From contig CBFFRP010000406.1 of NCBI GenBank assembly GCA_965644295.1, forward strand, positions 1-64,000: a DNA stretch of 64,000 nt, in the 5' to 3' direction. Below the pieces are notes generated by a model. It searched no databases and was not told where the DNA came from. It worked only from the letters and a program-made list of their open reading frames with translations. This stretch comes from Paraphysomonas bandaiensis (lineage: Eukaryota; Chrysophyceae). Numbering within the stretch: position 1 is the first letter of the stretch; every line of letters begins with the position of its first letter. Shown piece after piece: positions 30,583 to 41,140 of this stretch. The position numbers and the translations under genes are program-made.

Positions 30583-33500
30583 CCTACAAACCTGGTAAAT
30601 CGGGGCCCCCAGAAAAATCGGGGCCCCCACAAACCAAAAAACAGTCCCATATGACCGTCAATAAACCACCTTAACAGACACTAATTCCTTCAATAACTAC
30701 ACACCCAATCAACTAACACATACAACGCCATGTCCCTCGTATGCACGAGTGTTCATATCATAAGGACACCTCTCCGCTCATCCATACTACTGCTGCTTTC
30801 AACCAGCAATGTGAGGTGAACAACTGTGTCGGCAGTGTTCCTGGTGTCCATCCGCTGTGCTCCGTAAAGCCTTCACTTGCACTTTACACTGGTAAGAATG
30901 GAGATAATTAGAGACATTGACTCTATGTGATTTGGTGTGTGTTTTCATATGAAGGCTCGGGAATGTTAATGCTCTGTCTATAATGTATATATTATATATA
31001 TAGCCTCATAATAGCGGACGATTCCTTATGCCATAGAGTGACTCTGGATAGAGAATCTACATCGAAGAGTATTTACTCTCCTCCAATACAGCTTGAGTAA
31101 TCTCTCTGACTTGTTAAAAGTAACCTATTGGCGTATGTTTGTTTCGTTGCGTGCTCTTCGTGGAGTAGAGATATCACTCCACTATCGCCCTATAGGAATT
31201 GCCATTTGATCTCCCTGGCTTTTCCGGAACGCAACACCTCTCACAGAGATCACCACGTTTGCTTGATGACTACGTACCATGTACAGTAGGTTCACGATGC
31301 AACTTGTATATATGTTCGTCCTGCCTTGTATAATATAGGTTCTTGATTGATTATGTAGCTTTTCCATGTGCCTCATGTATAATATCTAATTAAGTTAGTT
31401 TCATCCTGCCGTTGTTTGTATTTAGAAATCAAATATCTACGAATTGAAGAAGAAACACACTATATTCTACCATATTATTATTCCATTATTTGCTTCATAC
31501 TGCAACACGTGTATTACATTACATACCACTGAGAGTATTAACGTCCAATATAGTGAAAAAGCAAATGATCATTAAGTTAAAAATTAATTAGTCAATATCA
31601 CAGGAAAGTAATCAACAAAACGGTAATGAACGTAAAATATAAAAAGATATTCCGAATGTTAAATCATAAGCTACCTCGTAATTGTTAGATTTGATAGTAC
31701 ATGATGCGCATCATTCACTTGTTTCATGCGAACTTCTTCCTTTTCTGCTCTCAAAGTTGTCTTAGCAGCTTGCTTTGCTTTCCTTTCAGCTACCTTTTCT
31801 GCCGCGGATAATAAGGCCAACCGTTGCTTCTCTTTCTCTTTAGCAATGATATTGGCCGCCTTCTTGCGTCTTCTTTCTTCTTGTACTCTTACGGCTTTAG
31901 CACAGCGGTCCTCTTCTCTCATGAGCGTGAGCTCTGCTGCACGCCGTTTTCTTTCAGCAGGATCTCTTGAAGCCATTTCCTCCCGATACCTTGCAACAAC
32001 GCTCTCGTGACTCACTATTTCAGACCAATGACGGATATGGGTCAGGTCGTCTCTGTTGATACTCGTAAGTCCCGGTGATATACCCTGAGCAATCATCTCA
32101 GGGTAAGTAACAGTTCCACGAAGTTTTACAAATTCGGACAACGTCGGAACAGCACGTTTCATTAATTCCATTTGCTCTTCTGAGATGTCCGTGTAACACT
32201 GATACATCATTTTCTCAAAATCTACAGTGACACCGTTTTCATCAGGTGGGCAATCCTGACCACAGCAAGCAAAGCCGGCAGCAACTACATTTCGAGTCAT
32301 GACATTATCAAACGCATGACATAACACTAACAAGCCCTGCACATAGTTGTCTCGAAGACCACATCCAAAAAGAACGGACGGATATGTAGACATGAATCGA
32401 TCAAATGATGCTCGTATACCACTTTCCAGTTGCCTGTTTAATACCACCACGCCTTTGGAAAGGAATGATCGAATAAATCTAGTAACTCCACGAAATGTGT
32501 ACTGACGATCACAAGCATTATGAATACCTGTTAGACCAGCACCCACCCGGCCATAGTCGGTCAGAACAGCATCGAACCATCCACGCACTTCATCCTCATA
32601 GGCATTCGATATAATAATATCTTCTCCATCCGTACTAAAAAAATTTCTCATTGGGGATCCGTCAGCATTAACCGGTTTATGTAAGGCATTCGACTCCTTG
32701 ATTGTCGGTATGACAACTCGGCAAAAATAGTCCTTCCACATTGCCTTGGTTCCACACCTTGTCCTACTGAAGTATATATATCCCTTTGCACCAATGTGGT
32801 TGGATAAAGCTAATCCTAATACCTCTTCGACGTGCCACTCTTCATCACTCATGCCTTTTAAAGCTAATATTACGACAAAGGGTGCTGTCTCGCCGGAAGC
32901 ATTGATCATGTGCATGACTTTAATAGCAAACGGGAGCCTATCAGAAGTGCTACTTTTGGACTTGCCCTTTTGAGTTGCTTTCACTCGGACAGAGTCATCA
33001 GATATATATTCATACTCCTCTGTATGCATCAATCTAATTGTCTTTTTGTGATATTTACCACATGTCGCAGCGTAATCAAAGACAAAGGTCGATGCATCAG
33101 CATTCCACTTACAACAGGCCTGCAATGTAGCTGACAGAGTATAACAAATTAAATACCACATATATGACATCAGAGGACATTTACAGGCTTTTACGCTGGC
33201 ATCCTTGCATGCCTGTTTTGTTCCAACATCTAGCTTATGTCGCTTGATGAACCCATTGGCCACCTCGTGAGATACTAACTTTCCATCGTCTTCAGGATGT
33301 ATAATTCCTCGCTTCCTCTTATCAACGCGATCCTGCTCACTAATTAAATGTCGCAAGTTATTGTAGCTGCACTCATCCAAATTACTTCTCATCACTGTCA
33401 ATTCTTCTTTAATTGCTTTCAATTGACTGGGTTTGGATGCCATTGCCCATCGTCCTCGTTCTTTGGTCGTTCCATTAGCCGTGTATGAATTCTTGTTGTT

Positions 33501-33885
33501 GTAAAAGAAATTCTTATGTAGCTTATATCGGCGAATAAGTCCTTTCTTTGTACATATTTGGTCTTCTCTCAGACCGTTTAACCCTTCGACTTCTCTGAAT
33601 AGCCAATTCTTTTCCTCTGATGAGAGCAGTACCCGCTTGAGGTTTCTGTAGTTGTAGGCAACAGAACTTCTTGTATTTACAGGGCAACCTTGCAACCTCT
33701 CCGGGACTTGATTGGAAGACACGTCAATACTGTTATCTCTATCTACTGCTTCCATGCTACTGGTTTAAAAGGGATATGTCATTGTTCTTCATATCTTTTG
33801 ATCGTTTATTTGATTGTGTAGGACTGTTTTTTGGTTTGTGGGGGCCCCGATTTTTCTGGGGGCCCCGATTTATCAGGTTTGTAGG
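30583..33885 (-). mobile_element. DDE transposon with 65-bp terminal inverted repeats
   Basis: Left end 30583-30647 and right end 33821-33885 are inverse complements over 65 bp with a single mismatch. Each begins CCTACAAACCTG and holds two tandem TCGGGGCCCCCA-type units. The element is 3303 bp, flanked by TATT on both sides (30579-30582 and 33886-33889). A TA duplication, the rule in Tc1/mariner relatives, would also fit. One transposase frame (31671-33755) fills the right two thirds; 30648-31670 is AT-rich noncoding DNA with no further gene seen. The intact frame and nearly identical ends suggest it may still be active. Confidence 0.93.
31671..33755 (-). CDS. Transposase, pogo/DDE_1-like
   Basis: 694 residues in one intronless frame from ATG 33755. 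The N-terminal 150 residues look like helix-turn-helix DNA binding (EEKNWLFREVEGLNG..KKGLIRRYKLHKNFF). The middle matches the DDE_1 (pogo, Tc1/mariner superfamily) plan: KWNADASTFVFDY holds the first Asp, FFSTDGEDIIISNAY the second, and GIHNACDRQYTFRGV the third, with 39 residues between the last two (a DD39D arrangement). GAGLTGIHNACD corresponds to the ..LTxxxQPxD loop. The C-terminus is a long basic helix (KEKEKQRLALLSAAEKV). I infer family membership from the motif order; the superfamily is likely, the exact clade not. Confidence 0.85.
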   Translation of the reverse strand: MEAVDRDNSIDVSSNQVPERLQGCPVNTRSSVAYNYRNLKRVLLSSEEKNWLFREVEGLNGLREDQICTKKGLIRRYKLHKNFFYNNKNSYTANGTTKERGRWAMASKPSQLKAIKEELTVMRSNLDECSYNNLRHLISEQDRVDKRKRGIIHPEDDGKLVSHEVANGFIKRHKLDVGTKQACKDASVKACKCPLMSYMWYLICYTLSATLQACCKWNADASTFVFDYAATCGKYHKKTIRLMHTEEYEYISDDSVRVKATQKGKSKSSTSDRLPFAIKVMHMINASGETAPFVVILALKGMSDEEWHVEEVLGLALSNHIGAKGYIYFSRTRCGTKAMWKDYFCRVVIPTIKESNALHKPVNADGSPMRNFFSTDGEDIIISNAYEDEVRGWFDAVLTDYGRVGAGLTGIHNACDRQYTFRGVTRFIRSFLSKGVVVLNRQLESGIRASFDRFMSTYPSVLFGCGLRDNYVQGLLVLCHAFDNVMTRNVVAAGFACCGQDCPPDENGVTVDFEKMMYQCYTDISEEQMELMKRAVPTLSEFVKLRGTVTYPEMIAQGISPGLTSINRDDLTHIRHWSEIVSHESVVARYREEMASRDPAERKRRAAELTLMREEDRCAKAVRVQEERRRKKAANIIAKEKEKQRLALLSAAEKVAERKAKQAAKTTLRAEKEEVRMKQVNDAHHVLSNLTITR

Positions 33886-36800
33886 TATTGTCATTCTTTT
33901 TTCTTGAGGGAAGTGAATCACCAAGGCCACTCTTGCTTCTGCGAATGGTAGCTGAAGCTATTTCTACTCCACCACCCATGGAATCTTCCTCAGTATCCAC
34001 ACTATTGTGTGGGTCAACGGTATCTCGTGGAGCAGACGAAGCTAAAGCTCTTTTTTGTTCATCCAGAAATACCTTCTCAACGCTTTCACCTCGTGCAATC
34101 CTCGCAGACGTAGAATCTACACAAAGTTTATATCACTATATAATATTCAAGTTGGGAGAGAGATTTTACCTGGAGGGGATAATAACTTCATCCATTGCTC
34201 TAAAATAAAGCATCAAGTTACAATATTCACTTACAGGCTATATTCACCTTGTCTACTGTATGCCACCTCAACACCAACCGCTTCATCGTGAATTCTGCTC
34301 CCATTTTCTGTCACGTTGTTATCATCGCAGATAATATCATCTTCCGTTATAGCAACCTACATCACCTTGTCATGCCATGCTGTATTATCATACAGATATA
34401 TACCAAATGAAAAAATGACTTTCGAAGAGAAATATTCGGAGCACACCCATGCAGACCTTTTCCTTCCCCAGAATAATACTCTACATACAAAAACCCTCTG
34501 TGCGGCATGGTGGAATCTGACATCCAACTTTGAGTCAGAACCCAACCGGGAATCTCAGGACGATTGTACTCCCATCTAAAACTTGGGGCTATCCAATTTA
34601 ACCCCGGTTCAATTATTGACATTAAAGCCAATATTTTGGCTACCAATTTTTCCTCTCGTTGCTTAATATCTAAGCAATAACACCCTTCTGGTTTCATTGG
34701 TGACCATATATTTAGTATTCCTAACCGACATGTCGTACATGCTGCCTCCGTAGCGGTGAGAACCTCCAGTATCAGATCAAAGTTATGAATGTCGATGATT
34801 CGAGCATACAGCTGGACTACCAACTCCACCCGATATGAACCAAAATACTTCGTTCGCGGTGCCATACCGTCAGCAAAGTGCTTCAAAATTACTGCAACAT
34901 GCCTCGCACGAATCCAAACCCGATTCAGTATATCTGACACAGCCTTCACGGTGTGTAGAAGTCTAATATTATCTTTTACATCAGCTGCCTTCAACTTGCG
35001 GAAATCTTGGTTTAAATCGAATACGTATTCGGAGGAACTTACGATAGCAGTCTTTCTCAATGGTCGTTCAGTAGGAATATCACTGTCTGACACATCGACT
35101 GGAATGATATTTCTTCCATCAGTAGGAAAGTCATGATTTAGACCAGAATTGCTGGAAATGTCGCTACGCTGTTGCTGCAACAAAGTGCTATATCGTCTAC
35201 CAAATGATCGTACATTACTATCTTCAGGCCTTGTATTAGAAGGTAAATTATCGTCATCAGAAAAGATGTCTGTGTCAGAATCAGAATCTGAATAATCAGA
35301 ATCTACAGCATATACGGTAGGACTCTCATTCGCCAACATATTTGGGTCGACCGATTCGTTTCGAATAGCTTTGAAATGTTGCTTCTCTCTCCGTGGAATC
35401 ATTCTGTAGAACATTAACATACACAACTGTATATCTTCTGCTCTCTGTTTGTCATTCACACCTCGAAATCGTCCATCACCCACAATATCTCTTGCAGTCT
35501 TCCTCTTTAGCTCAACCAAGCTTTCGAGTACACTAGACTTCTCACTCATTTCAATCAGGTTTAAATTGCTCAAGATGTTTATACATCGACTGTCTTGCAT
35601 GATAGCAGTGTTTCTAGGTGGGTGAAATGACCCGCAAAAGTCAAACGATAAAGTTCCACCCTTAGGCATTGGACTAAACATGTCTGTCGTCAATTGTGTT
35701 TGTATTCCATTAAATACAGTATTTCTGAAGCTGGACCAGTCTCCCAATTGACTGCGATCTCCAGTAATTCCTTTATCAAATATACTCTGTTCGATACAGA
35801 CCTTCATTTTCGCTTGACTTTGCTCAAGTAGTCTTCGAAGACACTGCCTGTCATTTTCTAGTGATAAATCCAAATAGTAGTAACCGTTGTAGATACCGAG
35901 AATAGGGCCCAAAGAATTTCCTAATCCTAATTTTAACCTCCGAATATCAACTTTATCATATCCAAAAACCCTAAACACGAAGGACCTTGCATCTGTGGGA
36001 TCGGCAATATTAGGAAGAACATGAATTGCGGCAGCTACTGGGTCTCGCAGTTCAGCAAGTATGGTTTTATGTATACTGAGCGCCTCCTTTTCGCGTAGGC
36101 GAGTGCTAGCCACCCCAAAACTCAGCATCTTGGTGACATTCTCGATTCCTTTTTGCACAAAGTCCATTATACGGGTGTGATTGTAGGCTGACAATACTTT
36201 TCTTGACCCAGCTCGATAAATGTCTGTCACAGATATATACAAATAACCTGAGGTAGGAGGAATGTACTTCGCTTTTCTCTCGCCACAATCTTCTACAATT
36301 ACAGGGTATTCAGTAAGATCCTTTATCCTTGCAGAAGCTTCTTCTTCTTTTGCTCTTAAGAAATCTTGAAACTCTAACCACTCTAGAGCCCCAGTCCCAT
36401 CCACGTCAAACCTAGATCAAATAAGTTGTTGTGATACAGTTGGTCAAATGCATACTCACATAGAAATAGCTTGAAGAACATCGTTTTCAGTAACGCATAC
36501 ACCCAATGTAGTTAACAGAGAGTGTATTTCTTTAGAGTCTAGTGATCCTGAATTGTCGTCGTCAAATTTTTCAAACAGGTGCTTAGCCAAATCTCTGTCT
36601 TTGGCAGCAGCCTCTAATTTCATCAGACTCGCCAATGTAGCGCGCATTTCATCATCAAAATCCGACCAATCGATTTCAACCAAAGTCCTAGCCAGGTTAA
36701 TAGTAGTAGCTGAATCAGGAATCGGCTGAAACCTACACGAATTCTGTGTGGTTCTGGTTCCATAACGATTACGAGCACCGCTCGGAGGGAGGGAAGAAGC

Positions 36801-38978
36801 AGCAAATTGAGAAAAAGTATAGGTTGGTTGTGATGCTACGATTCGAAGCAACTTGAAAGCGACCGCCCGTTCATAAGGATCAGTCATATCAAGAACGTAA
36901 AAATTCGATGGAGAGCTGATATTGAACACCTGATCCTTATCATACTTGACCTCGATATTACACCTCGAAGCTGTGAGTTCAACACGCGATCCAGCCATAA
37001 GTGGGATCTGGGAGAGAATTTTTGCTCCACTCTCACCAACAGGATTTCCATCAAGCACAACACGCCGTAAAGAAGAATTCTCCTCGATACCAACACATAT
37101 GCAAAAGCACGCTGAAGATGTAATATTATTATTGCTGAGCAAAAGCGTCTGTATAGTGCTATTAGAAATAAGTGACCTTCCCAGGAGCTCTCCTCCTTTT
37201 TGACCAAGAGAGTTAAATGACAGGTCCAGATATGTTAGGTGTTCGTTAACCGCTAGTGCAGTCGCTATTGCTATCGCTCCATCTAAACGAATCATGTTCC
37301 ATGACAACTTAAGTGTTTTAAGCCAACATGTGTTCAATTCCAATAATTCTCCCAAAGCTTCTCCACCTGTTGTAAAAGCGGGTTTGACGGTGTTTAAATT
37401 TTCTGACCTACCGATGATATTGTGTGACATATCAAGTTCTTGAAGACTAGTATTATGTGAGAGAGCAGCAACAAACATGTGCGCCTCACTGTCGTCGATA
37501 TCCGCAGACCGCATTATCAAAGTCTGTAATGGACAGCAGGAGGTGCTCAGATAGGCGGCCAGGGCCTTCGCACCATGTCCATCAATCTTGTTCTGAGACA
37601 GATTAACACTGGTGACAGTTGGTATTGATATAATGGCCTGCACTATTGGATTGAGTGAAGCATCGGTGAGATTGTTGTCCATTAAGTTAATTGAGTGCAC
37701 CATCGGAAGTTCACGCAGTGATTCAGCGAATAGAACCCCGAACTTATCTCCCATTCCCCTGTGCTGAAGATCTAGATTGCTGGACACGTGCCGACGAAGA
37801 ATTAAAGATGCCCTTGGGTTTACATCCTCACGAAGGCATCCGTTAATGAACTTCGTTCTAGGCGACACGGACTGATTTTTCTCCACAATAGATTCGCCTA
37901 TGGTAGAAAGATCGAGAGTGGACGCTAACGACCAATCATCGACGGACATGCCTGTCTGACTTACACTATAACACTCATTCAACAACACGCTACATTCCAT
38001 TTCTTCATAGTCCTCCTTATCGCCGTCGTTTCGCCTGGGAGCAAAAGGGAAATCCAGTGCCTGTCTGATTGAAGTAGTAGCGTTGACAGCTCTTCCTATC
38101 ATTTCATCGTCCCCTTTATTTATTGACTGCCGCTTGCGCGAGACATGATGGCATCGATCAAAGAAATCTTTCTTGGCAACATCTCCAAAGTAACGTTCAG
38201 TGCTTATACTGCACTGTTGCTGCAGAGTACTATAAGTTGCCAGAGAAGGACCAGATGATATTGGCCTCCCAGAGGGCTTCCTTTCAGAACTGTGGTCGTA
38301 ACTTACACAGTCCAGATACCCTCCCTGTCGTAACTTCGACTTTTCGACATTCCTTAAGTCTATCTTGTTTTGGACGACACCTACTTTCATATCAAACATC
38401 TGGCTCCTAACTTGTGCATCTTCTCTCCATGCAACGTCTGTTCTATCTTCAGTGCCCATTGCAGTAGACAAGGATGGAAGATATGAACGAGCAAGGTTTT
38501 CAGGTACAAAACTACTGCCATATGAGGGTGATAGCAAGCCTTGTTGAATTTCCTCTGGGGAATGCACGGTATCAATTGAAGGAAGAGGGGACATAGCAGT
38601 TGTTAGACGTGCGGAATTACGGCGTTTGACGTCAGCTGGACGTCTTGCACTTAGCCCGGGTGATACAGGCGTAGTTGTTGAACCGGTTATGTTGTAATCG
38701 CGACTAACAAACACAAGTCGACCGTCACTCGATGTTGAACGATGCGAAGAGGCTCCCTCACTCGCATCGCGAGACACTCTAGACGACTTCGGTTCACTAG
38801 AGAGCTCTCTGGAAGATGGAGATAACTCGCGCAGTATAATCCCACCCGACACAGATCTGTTCTCTCCATACTCTTTGTCGGGATACACTCGCACAGTGTC
38901 TGCGTCTCGACTACACGTCTCTGTATCCACATTAACAGTTATCGAGCTCTGCTGTGATATGCTGTCCACAGATATCAT
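33806..38978 (-). CDS. Large LRR/EF-hand protein, C-terminus altered by transposon insertion
   Basis: Five exons (36460-38978, 34404-36411, 34248-34356, 34170-34199, and 33806-34116) read to 1658 residues in phase. The first 390 residues are Ser/Arg-rich and disordered. Then come about eight ribonuclease-inhibitor-type leucine-rich repeats (INLMDNNLTDASLNPIVQAI, YLDLSFNSLGQKGGELLG). Two EF-hands follow: DDDNSGSLDSKE, and DVDGTGALEWLE whose coding crosses the intron 36412-36459. The second half (YLYISVTDIYRAG.., DRQCLRRLLEQSQ.., FDFCGSFHPPRNTA) is a conserved-looking region seen in protist LRR/EF proteins, function unknown. The last 26 codons are encoded by the transposon's terminal repeat (PDKSGPPEKSGPPQTKK) and end at TAG 33806-33808. 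Probably a calcium-responsive scaffold; inference. Confidence 0.82.
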
Positions 38979-39476
38979 TCAGGAGCGATAAAGGGGCGGT
39001 CCTCCCTCCAGACCGACTATGGGTCACATCAGACCTCCTCCGTAGCGTGTGTTGATGTCTGCGTGATGTAACGCCACTTTAAGTCATCAGCTCTGCGCTC
39101 TGTGTGCGTGTCCATATCTTCACACAGCAGAATACAGAAACTACGGTATATTTTTTTCTGTATTTGTACTTTGACGTGCGACTGTGAAGAACGTAGCAAC
39201 ACTGCTGCACACACATACACAGAGCAGCAGATATGTACTGCTGTACCGCTCTATATGAAGAGAGAATGAGAGTACATCTGTACGCATCATCCATACTACA
39301 GTATACCATATGCATTATACATGGGTATACGTCCATGTATACAGTGACCTATCATATCATATGTATGTTATGTTATGGGCTGTGCCGTACACAGCACAGC
39401 ACAGCACAGCACAGCACCTTACACACATAGCAGCAGAGCATCCGTAGATCGAGTTGATTGATATAACTCACTTCCA
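38979..39476. promoter_or_regulatory. Shared upstream region of divergent genes
   Basis: Separates the LRR gene start (38978, -) from the D-glutamate-cyclase start (39477, +). It contains (ACAGC)5 at 39391-39415 and clusters of GTATAC/CATATG words (39299-39365), as in other upstream regions. Function assigned by position only. Confidence 0.45.
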
Positions 39477-40557
39477 ATGGAGTCAACTGCTTTTACCTCT
39501 CCCAGTGAATTGAGGAGAGCGTGTCGAGACGGCAGGTTCTCTAATCAGACATCAGGTCAGGCTCCAGGATACTCTCAGGCCAATCTCGTCATACTCCCCA
39601 AGAAATACGTAAGACATGAGCAGTCACAGGGACTTGGCATCACATTAGTGTCTCTAGGCCTTTGATTTTTTGTTGTTTTGTCAGAGGAACCCCAAGTCAT
39701 GCCCTCTCCTGTACGTGTTACGTATATTGCTGTATTCTGACTCACTGACCCAACAGAGAAGTGCTTGAGCCTGGGGTGCATGTTACAGCGCAGGTTGCTA
39801 AAGATGCAGATATTCGAACGGACCTTCCAAAGTGAGTTTTAGTTCATGGGACTCTCTGTTTGATGTGCTCGTAGGTATCGGGTATACAGAGATGGCGTGT
39901 TGACAGAAGAAGTTACAGATATAAGCAGTCTATGGCGTGAAGACTTGTGTACATTTATCATCGGATGTTCTTTTTCCTTTGAGGATGCAATGCTTAAAAG
40001 TGGGCTTCCGGTGAGACATGTTCAGGAGGGCCGCAATGTGCCAATGTACAACACCAATATACCGTGTGCATCTGCGGGTATATTTCGGTGAGTAGATATT
40101 TAGTTTTGCTATGCTCACATTGACATAGTGGGAATATGGTGGTATCTATGCGTCCATTTCTTCCAGCCCAGGCTATCCAGGCTGTGCAGGTCACGGCCCG
40201 GTACCCAAGAGTTCACGGTAGTCCGATCCACATTGGCGATCCGGTATATGTCGAGTTGATGTGTGTGGTTTGTTTCTGATTATTTCGCCTGTATATTTTC
40301 ACAGACAGGGATCGGTATAAAAGATATTTCATTGCCTGATTATGGCGATTCTGTCTCGGTTGGAGAAAATGAAGTTCCTGTGTTTTGGGCCTGTGGGGTG
40401 ACTCCGCAAGCCGTAGTCATGGACAGCAGGTGCGAATCCTCAATATAGTGGTTGTCATGTGAGTTACTTTACATTTAGGCCTGAATTTTGTATTACTCAT
40501 TCCCCCGGATACATGTTAGTGCTGGATATGAGAAACGAAGAGCTGTCGTTTAATTAA
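39477..40557 (+). CDS. DGLUCY: D-glutamate cyclase-like protein (DUF1445)
   Basis: Converts D-glutamate to 5-oxo-D-proline in the characterised mammalian enzyme. Seven exons: 39477-39608, 39658-39710, 39757-39831, 39875-40087, 40129-40243, 40305-40429 and 40479-40557, phase-consistent, 263 residues. Hallmarks in order: [15 protein letters not shown], then [86 protein letters not shown] and [12 protein letters not shown]. Each splice site restores a conserved stretch. The length is that of the compact bacterial-type protein; the animal enzyme carries a longer fused C-terminus and a mitochondrial presequence, neither visible here. Confident on family, moderate on activity. Confidence 0.93.
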
Positions 40558-40647
40558 CATATTATTGGAATGATAAATGAAATATTTCTGCTCTGCGGAA
40601 GGGCTGGTAGCTGGTATAGAGTATAGACTAGGTGTAGTACAGGAAAC

Positions 40648-40937
40648 CAGGGCTGCGTATTAATTAATTGTCAATTATCGCTAATAAAGTAAATGAATTA
40701 CAATGTGAGATACTCCTATGGATAATATACAGTCTTTCACCAATCTTCGATTTTTTCGTAAAAATTGGATTTTTTCAACAAACAACTTTTTAGCATACAT
40801 AAAAAGGTGGTTTTTAAATATCAATTAATTGAAGCAAGCTGGAGTCAATTACAATTGCAATTATGAATCGATGTCATCCCAATTTCAACAATTGCAATTT
40901 CAATAATTGAAAATCAATCAATTGATACGCAGCCCTG
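40648..40937. mobile_element. hAT-type MITE with perfect 8-bp duplication
   Basis: 290 bp. It starts CAGGGCTGCGTATTAATTAA and ends with the inverse ..TGATACGCAGCCCTG. CAGGAAAC occurs on both sides (40640-40647 and 40938-40945), an exact 8-bp target-site duplication. CAGGG termini plus 8-bp duplication are diagnostic of the hAT superfamily. No coding frame. A degenerate relative is at 24690-24822. Confidence 0.93.
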
Positions 40938-41140
40938 CAGGAAACACGGACCCTCGGGTGATAGTAATGTATTAATTGCTAGGTATTGGTGAACACGTAG
41001 GAATGCTGCAGAATGTAGAACGACATCAACTAGGTAACAATAAGTTTTTGTGCAGCATTAGCACTTAGCACTTACAATCACATATCATTATTACACTACT
41101 ACGATCTATGATAGCAAACAACAACAATCGTAACATCCCA

